Both the position numbers and the translations under genes were made by a program. From Aerophototrophica crusticola (GTDB taxonomy: Bacteria; Pseudomonadota; Alphaproteobacteria; Azospirillales; Azospirillaceae): a DNA stretch of 64,000 bases. Numbering within the stretch: the first letter of the stretch is position 1; the number at the start of each line of letters is the position of its first letter. The stretch is from positions 1 through 64,000 of the forward strand of contig MOEB01000016.1 in the NCBI GenBank assembly GCA_001939945.1, given 5' to 3'. Positions 49,983 through 61,909 of the stretch are shown piece by piece. The notes under the pieces are model-generated. The model saw only the letters and a program-made list of their open reading frames with translations. It made no database searches and was not told the DNA's origin.

Positions 49983-51524
49983 ATGGCCCTCCAGCAACGG
50001 CTCGATATCCGGCAGTCCCAGGCGCTGGTGATGACGCCGCAGCTCCAGCAGGCGATCAAGCTGCTGCAGCTCTCCAACATGGAGTTGGCGGATTACGTGG
50101 AGCGGGAGCTGGAGCAGAACCCGCTGCTGGAACGGGATGACGGCGACCGCTGGAAAGACGCCGCCCCCGACGGTGTGGACCGGGAGGACCCGGCCCCCGT
50201 CGCCGAGACGCGGGTGCGCGACACGGTGGACCTTGCCACCAGCGACCATATCGGCGCCGCCTCCGACGCGCCGCTGGATACCGACTTCGAGAATGTCTAC
50301 AGCAGCTCCAGCGCCAGCGAGGTGGGGGAGCTGACGGGGTCCTACGCCGATGGCGGCGGGGAGGCGTTCGGTACCTGGTCCGCCCATTCCGGCAGCTTCG
50401 AGGACGGGGAGTCCAGCTTCGAGGCGACGCTGAGCGAGAAGCCGAACCTGCGCGACCACCTGGCCGAACAGGTGATGATGGACATCCTGGACCCGCTGGA
50501 CCGGATGGTGGCCTTCATGCTGGTGGACCAGCTCGACCCCGCCGGCTACTTCACCGGCGACGTGGGGGAGATCGCGGACGATCTGGGCTGCCTGCCGGAG
50601 CGGGTGGAGGCGGTGCTGGGCCGGCTCCAGCGCTTCGACCCGCCGGGCATCTTTGCCCGCTCGCTGAAGGAATGCCTGGCGCTCCAACTGCGGGAAAAAG
50701 ACCGGCTGGACCCCTGCATGCAGGCCTTGCTGGACAATCTGCCCCTGCTGGCCGCCCGCAACCTGAACCAGTTGCTGAAGGTCTGCGGCGTGGACGCCGA
50801 GGACCTGTCCGACATGGTGGCGGAGATCAAGGCGCTGAACCCCAAGCCGGCGCTGGCCTTCGACAGCGAGCCGGTGCAGACCCTGGTGCCCGACATCACC
50901 ATGCGGGCCAACCCGGGCGGCGGCTGGGTGGTGGAGCTGAACACCGACACCCTGCCCAAGGTGCTGGTCAACCAGCGCTACCACGCGAAGGTCATGACCG
51001 GGGCCAAGGGCAAGGCCGACAAGGACTACATCGCCGAGTGCTTCCAGTCGGCGAGCTGGCTGGTGAAAAGCCTGCACCAGCGGGCGAACACCATCCTGAA
51101 GGTGGCGACGGAGATCGTGCGCCAGCAGGACGCCTTCTTCCTGCACGGGCTCCAGTTCCTGAAGCCGCTGATCCTGCGCGACATCGCCGAGGCCATCGGC
51201 ATGCACGAAAGCACGGTCAGCCGCGTCACCACCAACAAGTTCATCGCCACGCCGCGCGGCGTTTTCGAGCTGAAATACTTCTTCACCTCGTCAATCGCCG
51301 GGGCCGACGGGCAGGCCGCCCACTCGGCGGAGGCGGTGCGTTACCGCATCAAAGCGTTGATCGATTCCGAGAAACCGGATGACACCTTGTCCGACGACAA
51401 GTTGGTTGAAATCCTCAGGGGTGAGGGGATCGACATTGCGCGACGAACGGTCGCAAAGTATCGTGAGGGGATGAAGATCCCCTCGTCAGTCCAGCGCCGC
51501 CGGGAGAAGGCACTTGGTTTGTAG
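49983..51524 (+). CDS. rpoN: RNA polymerase sigma-54 factor
   Basis: Sigma-54 directs transcription of nitrogen, flagellar and carbon genes from -24/-12 promoters with NtrC-type activators. It has 513 residues. Region I Gln/Leu-rich N-terminus (MALQQRLDIRQSQALVMTPQLQQAIKLLQLSNMELADYVERELEQNPLLE), acidic region II (about 50-165), core-binding domain, helix-turn-helix (LRDIAEAIGMHESTVSRVTTNK), and the RpoN box ARRTVAKYRE near the C-terminus. The 282-base upstream gap holds a small CTCTCC..GGAGGGG hairpin and no clear gene. Followed by hpf and ptsN as in most proteobacteria. Confidence 0.97.
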   Translation: MALQQRLDIRQSQALVMTPQLQQAIKLLQLSNMELADYVERELEQNPLLERDDGDRWKDAAPDGVDREDPAPVAETRVRDTVDLATSDHIGAASDAPLDTDFENVYSSSSASEVGELTGSYADGGGEAFGTWSAHSGSFEDGESSFEATLSEKPNLRDHLAEQVMMDILDPLDRMVAFMLVDQLDPAGYFTGDVGEIADDLGCLPERVEAVLGRLQRFDPPGIFARSLKECLALQLREKDRLDPCMQALLDNLPLLAARNLNQLLKVCGVDAEDLSDMVAEIKALNPKPALAFDSEPVQTLVPDITMRANPGGGWVVELNTDTLPKVLVNQRYHAKVMTGAKGKADKDYIAECFQSASWLVKSLHQRANTILKVATEIVRQQDAFFLHGLQFLKPLILRDIAEAIGMHESTVSRVTTNKFIATPRGVFELKYFFTSSIAGADGQAAHSAEAVRYRIKALIDSEKPDDTLSDDKLVEILRGEGIDIARRTVAKYREGMKIPSSVQRRREKALGL

Positions 51525-51644
51525 CCACCCGCGCTGACCACGGCCGGATGACCACCCTCCGGGCTCCCCAGGCAGCATGCCCCAAGGCCGGCGGGCGAGG
51601 ATCAGACCTCAAGGATCTCAGCGCCTTCGCAGAATAGGTTCATC

Positions 51645-52274
51645 ATGCAGGTCACCGTCAAAGGCAAACAGCTCGATGTGGGCGATTCCCTCCGCACCCA
51701 CGTGAAGGACACGCTGTCGGCCCTGGTGGGGAAGTATTTCGGCAACCCGATGGAGGCCACGGTCATCCTGTCCCGGGACGCCCACCTGTACAAGGCGGAC
51801 ATCCAGGTCCATGTGGGCCGGGGCATCCTGCTGCAATCCAATGCCGAGGCGACGGAACCCTACCCCGCCTTCGATGAGGCCGCGGACCGCGTGGCCAAGC
51901 GCCTGCGCCGCTACAAGCGCCGCCTGAAGGACCACCACAACCGCGCCACGGTCGCCGATCTCCCGGTCACGCCGGCGCGCAAGTACATCATCGAGGCTGC
52001 CGCGGACGAGGCAGACACCCTTGACGATTCCGGCGAAGACACCGCGGAGGCCTTGAATGGCGACGCGCACCAGCCCATCGTTGTTGCGGAGATGCAGACC
52101 AACATCGAGATGCTGACGGTGAGCGAGGCCGTGATGCGCATGGACCTCGCCGACCTGCCGGCCCTGATGTTCCGCAACCGTGCCCATGGTGGTCTGAACA
52201 TGATCTATCGCCGCCCTGACGGTAATGTGGGCTGGGTAGACCCCACCGGCGCCGTGCCTGCCGCGCGGCCGTGA
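51645..52274 (+). CDS. hpf: Ribosome hibernation promoting factor, long form
   Basis: Dimerises 70S ribosomes in stationary phase or stress. It has 209 residues, the long form: an N-terminal ribosome-binding domain (1-105, MQVTVKGKQLDVGDSLRTHVKDTLSALVGKYFG, ending in basic KRLRRYKRRLKDHHNR) and a C-terminal dimerisation domain (about 145-205, VVAEMQTNIEMLTVSEAVMRMDLADLPALMFRNRAHGGLNMIYRRPDGNVGWVDP). Located 120 bases behind rpoN, the standard position. Confidence 0.95.
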   Translation: MQVTVKGKQLDVGDSLRTHVKDTLSALVGKYFGNPMEATVILSRDAHLYKADIQVHVGRGILLQSNAEATEPYPAFDEAADRVAKRLRRYKRRLKDHHNRATVADLPVTPARKYIIEAAADEADTLDDSGEDTAEALNGDAHQPIVVAEMQTNIEMLTVSEAVMRMDLADLPALMFRNRAHGGLNMIYRRPDGNVGWVDPTGAVPAARP

Positions 52275-52341
52275 GCCCTTTGGCAGCCCCATGCCGTTGA
52301 CCGCCCGAACCGTTCCCGCCTCCATTTCCCCTTCGGCCCCG

Positions 52342-52800
52342 ATGAACGACCTGATCACGCCGGAGGGCATCCTCCCGAACCTGCGCGCCGGCTCCAAGAA
52401 GCAGGCGTTGCAGGAACTTGCCCGCAAGGCCGCGGAGGTGACCGGCCAGCACGAGCGGGCCATTTTCGACGTGCTGGTGGAGCGGGAGCGGTTGGGCACC
52501 ACCGGCGTGGGGCGCGGCATCGCCATCCCCCACGGCAAGCTGCCGGGCCTGCCTGGCGTGCTGGCCATCTTCGCCCGGTTGGAAAAGCCGGTGGACTTCG
52601 ACGCCATCGACGAACAGCCGGTGGACCTGATGTGCCTGCTCCTCGCCCCGGAAGGGGCGGGGGCAGACCACCTGAAGGCCCTGGCCCGGGTCTCCCGCCT
52701 GCTGCGGGACCCGGTCCTGTGCGAGAAGCTGCGCGGGGCGGAGTCGGCCGACGCCCTTTACGCCCTGCTGGCCCACACGGAGCAGAGCCACGCGGCGTGA
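52342..52800 (+). CDS. ptsN: PTS IIA-like nitrogen regulatory protein PtsN
   Basis: EIIA-Ntr, phosphorylated by NPr/EI-Ntr and regulating potassium uptake, nitrogen and stress responses. The family start MNDLITPEGILPNLRAGSKKQALQELA corresponds to ATG 52342 and gives 152 residues; an upstream ATG at 52291 would add 17 residues without family support. The phospho-acceptor is His64 in GIAIPHGKLPG. Ends ADALYALLAHTEQ. Third gene of rpoN-hpf-ptsN. A family 1 repeat follows immediately. Confidence 0.94.
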   Translation: MNDLITPEGILPNLRAGSKKQALQELARKAAEVTGQHERAIFDVLVERERLGTTGVGRGIAIPHGKLPGLPGVLAIFARLEKPVDFDAIDEQPVDLMCLLLAPEGAGADHLKALARVSRLLRDPVLCEKLRGAESADALYALLAHTEQSHAA

Positions 52801-52826
52801 TTTACCGCGTCATGCAGGGCCCATGA

Positions 52827-53024
52827 TGTCACCCCGGGCTTGACCCGGGGCCCTCGGGTCCGGTCGATGCAGGGCACCGAAAGCCCTTTTTCCTTTGTTC
52901 TCACCATCCGTGTCGGCCAACGCCGCGCACGAGAAGCCTCATCGGCTCCTTGTCCTGCACTCCGCTGCCGCCCCTTGGCACGTCCGCCTTCCCAAGGGCC
53001 CCGGGTCAAGCCCGGGGTGACCTC
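52827..53024. repeat. REP-like dispersed element, family 1, copy C (inverted)
   Basis: Ends TGTCACCCCGGGCTTGACCC and GGGTCAAGCCCGGGGTGACC, about 198 bases. Its inner blocks run in the opposite order to copies A, B and D (CACCGAAAGCCC first, CCTTGGCACG...CTTCCCAAGG last), so it is inserted in reverse. Lies between ptsN and the end of metH. Confidence 0.85.
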
Positions 53025-53051
53025 CAGCGATTTGCACCAAGCCGGCAGCCC

Positions 53052-55754
<2,703 letters not shown>

Positions 55755-55791
55755 CGGGGCAAGGCTCTCGACCAGGATTGCAGGGCGCTGA

Positions 55792-55927
55792 TGTCACCCC
55801 GGCCTTGAGCCGGGGCCCTTGGGAAAGCGGTGGTGCCAAGGGGCGGCAGCGGGGCAGGGGAAGGGGAAAAAGGGGCTTTCGGTGGCCTGCATCGGCGGTT
55901 CCCGGGGGCGCAGGGCCGGGGTGACCT
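55792..55927. repeat. REP-like dispersed element, family 1, copy D, between the metH halves
   Basis: Ends TGTCACCCCGGCCTTGAGCC and CCGGGGTGACC, 136 bases, with GGAAAGCGG...TGCCAAGGGGCGGCAG and GGGGCTTTCGGTGGCCTGCA blocks shared with copies A and B. It fills most of the 196-base gap between the two metH genes. Confidence 0.85.
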
Positions 55928-55950
55928 CTGGTGCCTTGCAGGCCTGTTGG

Positions 55951-57018
55951 TCAGAACGCCGGCATGGTGAAGGGCTCCAGGCCCGACAGGCGCATCACCG
56001 GTTCCACCACGGCGGGCTTGCGCGGCTTGATGCCCTTCACGGCCTGGGCGATGGCCTTGATGTGGGGCGGGGTGGTGCCGCAGCAGCCGCCGACGATGTT
56101 CACCAGCCCGTCCTGGGCCCAGCCGCGCAGATGCTCCGCCGTCTGGTCCGGCGTCTCGTCATAGCCGCCGAACTCGTTGGGCAGGCCGGCGTTGGGGTAG
56201 GCCGACACGTACACGTCCGCCACCCGGGCCAGCTCCTGCACGTACGGGCGCATCAGGTCGGCGCCCAGGGCGCAGTTCAGGCCGATGCTGAAGGGGCGTA
56301 CGTGCCGCAGGCTGTTCCAGAAGGCCTCTGTCGTCTGGCCCGACAGCGTACGGCCGGACCGGTCGGTGATGGTGCCGGAGACGAGCACCGGCAGGGCCAG
56401 GCCCAGCTCCTCCAGCACCTCATCCACGGCGAACAATGCTGCCTTGGCGTTCAGGGTGTCGAAGATGGTCTCCACCATCAGCAGGTCCGCCCCACCGTCG
56501 ATCAGGCCGCGGGTCTGCTCCGCGTACGCCGCCCGCAGCTCGTCGAAGTCCACGTTGCGGAAGCCGGGGTCGGTCACCACGGGGCTGATGCTGGCCGTGC
56601 GGTTGGTGGGGCCCAGCGCGCCGGCCACATAGCGCGGGCGGGACGGGTCCGCCGCCTCCGCCTCATCCGCCGCGGCGCGGGCCAGGGCGGCGCCGGCCTT
56701 GTTCAGCTCGTACGCCAGCTCGGCCATGCCGTAATCCTCCAGCGAGATGCTGGTGGAGTTGAAGGTGTTGGTCTCAATGATGTCGGCGCCGGCGGCCAGG
56801 TACTGGGTGTGGATTTCCTGGATGATGTGCGGCTGGGTCAGGCTCAACAGGTCGTTGTTGCCCTTCACGTCCCGCGGCCAGTCCTTGAAGCGCTCCCCGC
56901 GGTAGTCCGCCTCTTCCAGCTTGTGGCGCTGGATCATGGTGCCCATGGCGCCGTCGATCACCAGGATTCGCTCACGCGCGATCTCCGGCAGCTTGGCCAA
57001 GCGTTCGGCACGGGTCAT
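55951..57018 (-). CDS. metH: Methionine synthase, homocysteine-binding part of split MetH
   Basis: Homocysteine S-methyltransferase module (module 1) of methionine synthase as a separate 355-residue protein. Opens [26 protein letters not shown]. Zinc ligands are the Cys in GLNCALG and the Cys pair in [12 protein letters not shown] near the C-terminus. Other motifs: [16 protein letters not shown] and [17 protein letters not shown] 57018 follows GGAGGCCTCTTC. Transcribed toward the larger metH gene, so the two polypeptides should assemble or work in trans. A SahR-type operator lies about 93 bases upstream. Confidence 0.95.
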   Translation of the reverse strand: MTRAERLAKLPEIARERILVIDGAMGTMIQRHKLEEADYRGERFKDWPRDVKGNNDLLSLTQPHIIQEIHTQYLAAGADIIETNTFNSTSISLEDYGMAELAYELNKAGAALARAAADEAEAADPSRPRYVAGALGPTNRTASISPVVTDPGFRNVDFDELRAAYAEQTRGLIDGGADLLMVETIFDTLNAKAALFAVDEVLEELGLALPVLVSGTITDRSGRTLSGQTTEAFWNSLRHVRPFSIGLNCALGADLMRPYVQELARVADVYVSAYPNAGLPNEFGGYDETPDQTAEHLRGWAQDGLVNIVGGCCGTTPPHIKAIAQAVKGIKPRKPAVVEPVMRLSGLEPFTMPAF

Positions 57019-57110
57019 GAAGAGGCCTCCGACCAGGAAATACGGGAGGGCCGGGACGCATCGCGCCCAGCCCAGGCCGGTATCTAACACCGGGGCATCA
57101 ACGCATGCAA

Positions 57111-57130
57111 ACATAAAGATGTCTTTATGT
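57111..57130. promoter_or_regulatory. SahR-type operator upstream of metH
   Basis: ACATAAAGATGTCTTTATGT: perfect 9-base arms around two bases. It resembles the ATAAAGA-type palindrome described for SahR, the S-adenosylhomocysteine-responsive ArsR-family regulator of methionine genes. Very AT-rich against its surroundings. No cobalamin or SAM riboswitch fold is evident in the same leader. Confidence 0.75.
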
Positions 57131-57154
57131 GATGGCCCGGGTTGGTCGCCCGCC

Positions 57155-59218
57155 TCAGCCGGCACCCCCGGGCAACAGCCGCAGGGTGAAGCGGGTGCCC
57201 CCGCCGGGCCGGTCCTCCGCGCCGATCACCCCGCCCAGGGCGCCGGTCACCAGATTGTAGGCCATGTGCAGGCCAAGGCCGGTGCGGCCATCACGGCGGC
57301 CGGTGGTGACAAAGGGCTCGAACAGCCGGCCGCGCACCTCCGCGGGCAGGCCGGTGCCGTCGTCCTCCACGGCCAGGGCCACCCGGTCCCCGTCCGGGGC
57401 CGCCGACAACCGCACCGTGCCGCCCCGGCCGGGCGGGAAGGCATGGGAAAGGATGTTGGACAGCAGCTCGTCCAGCACCTGCCCCAGGACGCCCGGGTTG
57501 CCCCGTACCTCCAGCCCCGGCGGCACTTCCACCTCCAGCCGCACGCCCGCATTGCGCAGGCGCGCTTCCTGCGCTGGCAGCAGCTCCGACAGGAATTCAG
57601 GCAGGTCGAAGCGGCGGTGCGGCCCGCCCTCCGGCTCCCCCGCCACCTGCTTGAAGCTCTGCACCACCGCCGCCGTGCGGGTCACGTTGACGGTCAGCAG
57701 CGTGGATGCCTCCCGCAGGTCCTGCAGGAAGGTGGCGAAGGCCGTGCGGGTCACCTTGCCGGACTGCAAGGCCCTCTCCAGCTCATCCACCTGCTGGGTC
57801 AGGTGGGAGGTGGTGGTGAGGGTGATGCCCAGCGGCGTGTTCAGCTCATGCGCCACGCCGGCCACCAGCCGGCCCAGGCCCGCCAGCTTCTCGGACTGGA
57901 CAAGCTGGCCCTGGGTGGCGCGCAGCTCCTCCACGGCTTGACTCAGGTGCCGGGTGCGGTCGGCCACCTGGGCTTCCAGGTCGCGGTTCAGGGCGGCCAG
58001 CCGGTCGTTCAGCCGGTTGGCCTGGTCCAGCAGCCGGCGCAGGCGGTCGAACAGCAGGGCGCCCTGGATGAACAGCATCAGGCAATAGCCCGCCTCCACC
58101 ACCCCGGGGAAACCCAGCCGCAGCACCAGCGCCAGGTTGGCCAGGGCCAGAACCGCCCAGGCCAACCCCATGGGCAACGCCAGACCCTGGCCCGACCGCC
58201 AGGCACGCCACGCCACCAGGGCCAGGGTCAGGGCACAGGCAGCCAGGGCCAGCCCCGCCGTCCGGGTCAGCAGCCCGGGGTGGGACAGGGTCCAGAAGGA
58301 CGCCACCGGCACCGCCAGGCTCAACAGCGCGGCCGGCGCCATCCAGCGCCAGCGCACATGGCCGGGGAACAGCAATTGGGCGCTGGCCAGGCAGGACAGC
58401 CAGACGCCTGGGAACATCCAGTTGTTCACCTGCGCCAGGGCCTGGCCGGAAATCTCACCCGCCAGCAGGCTGCCCAACGGGGTGTTGCTGGTCACCTGCA
58501 CCAGGGCGATGGACAGGGACATGCCGGCGAAGGCCAGGCAGGCCCGGTCGCTGGGCCGCAGCAGGAACAGGATCAGGTACAGCAGCCCCATGGAGCCGCA
58601 CAGGCTGAGGAACGCCGCCCGCAGCGCCAGCTCCGCCTGCCAGGAGTCGAACAGCGTGTCCGCAGGCCCCAGCAGCAGGGGCTGGGTCATGCCGCCATAG
58701 CCGCCGAAGGCCGCCACGCGGACCAGGATGTCCAGCTCCGTCCCGCCGCCGGGCAGGGCGGCCAGCGCCTTCTGACCCGCGGTGTGGGTCCCGCCCGCGG
58801 TCAGGCCGGCCCGGCCGGTGTGCAGGGTGGGGCGGCCGTTGACGGCGACCTCCCAGGCGATGAAGCGCTGGGCCTGCCGCAGGGCCAGGGGCGGGGCGTC
58901 GGCGGGCAGCAGCACCCGCAGGCGATAGGTGCCCACCCCCTCACCGGGCAGGGGCTTCCCGCCCACCGACAGGGAGGTCCAGCGCCCCGGCACCGCCAGC
59001 AGCGTGCCGTCGCCCGGCGGGGGCTGCCCAGGGTCCAGCAGCCTGCCGGGCCAGAAGGACCAATCCCCCACCAGCCGCACCGGCCCGTCCCGGCCGAAAT
59101 CCCAGCCGCGCAGGTCCAACACCCCGTCCGCGGCCCGGGGTGGCGGGGTGGCCGCCAGGGATGCCGGCCCGGCCAACACCGTCAGCAGAAATGCCAGAAG
59201 GCCGATGATGACCCGCAT
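57155..59218 (-). CDS. Sensor histidine kinase with 7TM-DISM sensor
   Basis: It has 687 residues. Signal peptide (about 1-23), a periplasmic jellyroll 7TMR-DISMED2-like domain (about 30-190: [34 protein letters not shown]), seven membrane helices (about 195-390), a coiled coil (390-440), HisKA with His457 in [11 protein letters not shown], and HATPase (about 560-687; N-box [31 protein letters not shown]). DISM sensors commonly bind carbohydrates or nucleotides. The frame extends to TTG 59245, but ATG 59218 starts the signal peptide. No response regulator gene is adjacent. Confidence 0.93.
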   Translation of the reverse strand: MRVIIGLLAFLLTVLAGPASLAATPPPRAADGVLDLRGWDFGRDGPVRLVGDWSFWPGRLLDPGQPPPGDGTLLAVPGRWTSLSVGGKPLPGEGVGTYRLRVLLPADAPPLALRQAQRFIAWEVAVNGRPTLHTGRAGLTAGGTHTAGQKALAALPGGGTELDILVRVAAFGGYGGMTQPLLLGPADTLFDSWQAELALRAAFLSLCGSMGLLYLILFLLRPSDRACLAFAGMSLSIALVQVTSNTPLGSLLAGEISGQALAQVNNWMFPGVWLSCLASAQLLFPGHVRWRWMAPAALLSLAVPVASFWTLSHPGLLTRTAGLALAACALTLALVAWRAWRSGQGLALPMGLAWAVLALANLALVLRLGFPGVVEAGYCLMLFIQGALLFDRLRRLLDQANRLNDRLAALNRDLEAQVADRTRHLSQAVEELRATQGQLVQSEKLAGLGRLVAGVAHELNTPLGITLTTTSHLTQQVDELERALQSGKVTRTAFATFLQDLREASTLLTVNVTRTAAVVQSFKQVAGEPEGGPHRRFDLPEFLSELLPAQEARLRNAGVRLEVEVPPGLEVRGNPGVLGQVLDELLSNILSHAFPPGRGGTVRLSAAPDGDRVALAVEDDGTGLPAEVRGRLFEPFVTTGRRDGRTGLGLHMAYNLVTGALGGVIGAEDRPGGGTRFTLRLLPGGAG

Positions 59219-59376
59219 CCGTCCCACGCGAAACCGGTCCCGCAATCCGGGCGACTGTGGGGCAGGCCGGGCTTCTTCGCAAACGTGTATTGGTTCAGGT
59301 CCGGCATGGCAGACCGGCAGGTGGCACCCCCTGGGAAGCCATGGCCCCCCACGGCCGGGGTGGTGCCGGAATTACG

Positions 59377-59405
59377 TTGGCAAACGGGGGCTTGATCCCT
59401 ATCTC
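59377..59405 (+). promoter_or_regulatory. Promoter giving a probable leaderless mRNA
   Basis: TTGGCA (59377-59382), exactly 17 bases, TATCTC (59400-59405). The ATG of the pentapeptide gene at 59412 falls where transcription should begin, and no ribosome site is present. Confidence 0.6.
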
Positions 59406-59411
59406 TTGCGC

Positions 59412-59921
59412 ATGCCGTCCCGCCCCGCGCCCCGCCGCGCCCTGCCCATCGCCCTTGCCCTGACCCTCATCGCCGCCCCGGCCTGGGCGGCGTGCACCGA
59501 TCCGGCCGGGCCCGCCGTCAATTGGCGCCGCTGCTACCATGACGGGCGCGACCTCAAGGGGGTGGACATGTCCGGCGCCATGCTGCGCGAGGCCACCTTC
59601 CAGCGCAGCGACCTGTCCGGCGCCACCCTGCAGAAGGTGGACGGCTACCGGGCCAAGTTCTTCAGCGCCAAGCTGCTGGGCACGGTCCTGGACGAGTCCC
59701 GCCTGATCGAGGCGGACTTCACCCGCGCCGACCTGTCCGGGGCCAAGTTGCGCGGGGCGGACCTGCGCAATGCCAAGATGGTGGACACCATCCTGAAGCA
59801 GGCGGACCTGACCGGGGCGCGGCTGGACGGCACGGACCTGCGCAATGCCGACCTGTCCGGCGCCACCTGGACCGACGGCAAGCGGACCTGTGCCACCCCG
59901 TCCGTGGGCCAATGCAACTGA
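59412..59921 (+). CDS. Secreted pentapeptide-repeat protein
   Basis: It has 169 residues. Signal peptide (1-26, ALALTLIAAPAWAA) then a Cys-containing cap (CTDPAGPAVNWRRCYHDGRDL) and about 18 pentapeptide units of the A(D/N)LSG type from residue 48 to 155 (DMSGAMLREATFQRSDLSGATLQ; DFTRADLSGAKLRGADLRNAK; ADLTGARLDGTDLRNADLSGATW), expected to form a right-handed quadrilateral beta helix. It ends in CATPSVGQC, so four Cys can form disulfides in the periplasm. No known partner. Divergent from the sensor kinase. Confidence 0.87.
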   Translation: MPSRPAPRRALPIALALTLIAAPAWAACTDPAGPAVNWRRCYHDGRDLKGVDMSGAMLREATFQRSDLSGATLQKVDGYRAKFFSAKLLGTVLDESRLIEADFTRADLSGAKLRGADLRNAKMVDTILKQADLTGARLDGTDLRNADLSGATWTDGKRTCATPSVGQCN

Positions 59922-60054
59922 CCAAGTCGTTGCGCAAACCTTAAACCATCGAAAGGACAAGGGCGGCGGCCCTTGGCGAAGTGCGAACTTGGGCCTATGC
60001 TGTTCTGTATAGGCCGGGTGGATGCGTGTCCCGGCCGGCGCGCGTGGCGGGGGC

Positions 60055-61107
60055 ATGCAGTTGTTCATCCAGACCATCGACCAGGCCAGTCGCATCGCCC
60101 ACCGGGCGATGGACCGGATGCGGGAGGAAAACATCCCGCCCAGCCCGGAAAACTACACGGTCTGGTATGCATACTACAGTGGAAACTATCCGGACCTCGT
60201 GCGGGCCGTGGATATCCTGGCCAGCAACAACCAGACCTTCACCGAGCAGCACTGCGTGGACCTGTACCGCCAGTTCTTCGCCAACGACGCGGAGGTGGAG
60301 GCGGTGCGCGACGCCGGCCAGAAGCTGCACGCCTCGGTGACGGAAGTGCTGTCGGCCCTGAAGGGCGCCGGGGCCGACGTGGACCGCTACGGCCACACCT
60401 TGCAGGCGGCGGGCGACGCGCTGGGCATCGCCCGCACGCTGGAACAGCTCAAGTCCCTCGTCCAGACCATGGCGTCGGAGACGGAGCTGATGGCTGCCCG
60501 CAACAAGTCGCTCCAGTCGGAGCTGACCAGCAGCGCCGACAAGATCGAGTCCATGCGCCGCGACCTGGACTCCGTCCGGCGGGAGGCGCTGACCGACGGG
60601 CTGACCGGCATCGCCAACCGCAAGCGCTTCGACCAGACCCTGCGCGACGCCGCCGTCGGCGCCATGGAGCGGGGGCAGCCGTTGGTGCTGCTGATGGTGG
60701 ACATCGACCATTTCAAGCGCTTCAACGACACCCACGGCCATGTGGCCGGCGACAACGTCCTGAAGCTGGTGGCCCGCACCTTGACCGAACAGGTGAAAGG
60801 TAAGGACACCCCCTGCCGCTATGGCGGGGAGGAGTTCGCCATCGTCCTGCCGGAGACGCGGCTGGAGGACGCCCTGACCCTGGCGGAGCAGATCCGCAAT
60901 GCCGTGGCCAGCCGCAAGATCGTCAAGCGCACCACCGGGGAGTCCATGGGCACCATCACCCTGTCGGTGGGCGCCGCCCGCTACCGCCCGGGGGAACCGC
61001 TGACCAAGCTGGTCCAACGGGCCGACGCGGCCCTCTATGCCGCCAAGACAGGGGGCCGCAACCGGGTGCTGGCGGATGCCGACGACGTGGCTGAGAAGGT
61101 GGGGTGA
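60055..61107 (+). CDS. Diguanylate cyclase (GGDEF)
   Basis: It has 350 residues from ATG 60055 (site GGCGGGGG); ATG 60022 is an alternative. No membrane segment. The N-terminal half (about 1-170) is helical, reading ASRIAHRAMDRMREENIPPSPENYTVWYAYYSGN, with a coiled coil LMAARNKSLQSELTSSADKIESMRRDLDSV leading into the GGDEF domain. The active motif is GGEEF at 257-261, with VDIDHFKRFNDTHGHVAGD intact, so it should make cyclic-di-GMP. The position of the RxxD inhibitory site reads Lys-Gly-Lys-Asp, so product inhibition may be weak. Soluble N-terminal part probably senses or dimerises. Confidence 0.93.
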   Translation: MQLFIQTIDQASRIAHRAMDRMREENIPPSPENYTVWYAYYSGNYPDLVRAVDILASNNQTFTEQHCVDLYRQFFANDAEVEAVRDAGQKLHASVTEVLSALKGAGADVDRYGHTLQAAGDALGIARTLEQLKSLVQTMASETELMAARNKSLQSELTSSADKIESMRRDLDSVRREALTDGLTGIANRKRFDQTLRDAAVGAMERGQPLVLLMVDIDHFKRFNDTHGHVAGDNVLKLVARTLTEQVKGKDTPCRYGGEEFAIVLPETRLEDALTLAEQIRNAVASRKIVKRTTGESMGTITLSVGAARYRPGEPLTKLVQRADAALYAAKTGGRNRVLADADDVAEKVG

Positions 61108-61157
61108 GGGGGGGCGCTCGGTTCCAGCAACTGCGTCAAACGCTTCCAACAATGGTG

Positions 61158-61252
61158 TTTCCCCCGCGAAGGCGGGGGCCCACAGTTTTTTGAACTGGCA
61201 TGAGCCCTCCCTGTCGTTGAAAACCGTGGACCCCCGCCTGCGCGGGGGAGAC
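61158..61252. repeat. Dispersed inverted-repeat element, family 2, copy 3
   Basis: Left arm TTTCCCCCGCGAAGGCGGGG (from 61158) with CCCACAG after it, right arm CCCCCGCCTGCGCGGGGG (about 61231-61248). Less perfect than copies at 13124 and 28092. It fills most of the gap between the diguanylate cyclase and the CDF-like gene. Confidence 0.75.
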
Positions 61253-61276
61253 AGTGAAGCTGGCGGAGCGTAAGGG

Positions 61277-61909
61277 ATGTGCCCTTCCGTCGATCCTTTC
61301 AGTCCCGCGGCCCCCCCCATGACCGTCCCCGAAGCCGCCCTCCGCCCCGTCGTAAAGCGCGTCGCCGCCCTGAACCTGGGCTATTTCGGCGTGGAGTTCG
61401 CGGTGGCCCTGGCCATCGGCTCCGTCGCCCTGTTCGCCGACAGCGTGGATTTCCTGGAGGATGCCAGCGTCAACCTGCTGATCCTGCTGGCGCTGGGCTG
61501 GTCCGTGGCGGCCCGGGCGCGGGTGGGGATGGGGCTGGCGGCGCTGCTGCTGGTGCCGGGCCTCGCCACCCTCTGGACGGCGTGGGACAAGTTCATGGAA
61601 CCGGTGGCCCCCGACCCGGTGCCGCTGACCCTGGCAGGGGCCGGCGCGCTGCTGGTGAACCTGGCCTGCGCCCTGATGCTGGCCCGGGTGCGCCACCATG
61701 GCGGTAGCCTGGGCAAGGCCGCCTTCCTCTCCGCCCGCAACGACGTGGCCGCCAACGCCGCCATCATCGCTGCCGGCCTGCTGACCGCCTGGACCCTGTC
61801 CCCCTGGCCCGACCTGGTGGTCGGCCTCGCCATCGCCGCCATCAATGCCGACGCCGCCTGGGAAGTGTGGGAGGAGGCGCGGGAGGAGCACAAGGAGGCG
61901 CGGGGTTAG
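61277..61909 (+). CDS. CDF-like cation transporter, short divergent member
   Basis: It has 210 residues with about six hydrophobic helices and no C-terminal cytoplasmic domain. LNLGYFGVEFAVALAIGSVALFADSVDFLEDASVNLLILL corresponds to CDF helices 1-2, where the metal site is usually HxxxD and here reads Asp-Phe-Leu-Glu-Asp; ARNDVAANAAIIAAGLLTAW corresponds to helix 5. So the substrate may differ from Zn. ATG 61277 has AAGGG in front and 14 extra residues; ATG 61319 has no ribosome site. Converges with the aldo/keto reductase with a four-base overlap of stops. Confidence 0.82.
   Translation: MCPSVDPFSPAAPPMTVPEAALRPVVKRVAALNLGYFGVEFAVALAIGSVALFADSVDFLEDASVNLLILLALGWSVAARARVGMGLAALLLVPGLATLWTAWDKFMEPVAPDPVPLTLAGAGALLVNLACALMLARVRHHGGSLGKAAFLSARNDVAANAAIIAAGLLTAWTLSPWPDLVVGLAIAAINADAAWEVWEEAREEHKEARG

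Noticed and set aside
57019-57154. Cobalamin or SAM riboswitch upstream of metH
   Set aside because: No B12-box-like or SAM-I/II/IV-type core is visible in the 136-base leader; the palindrome fits a protein operator better.
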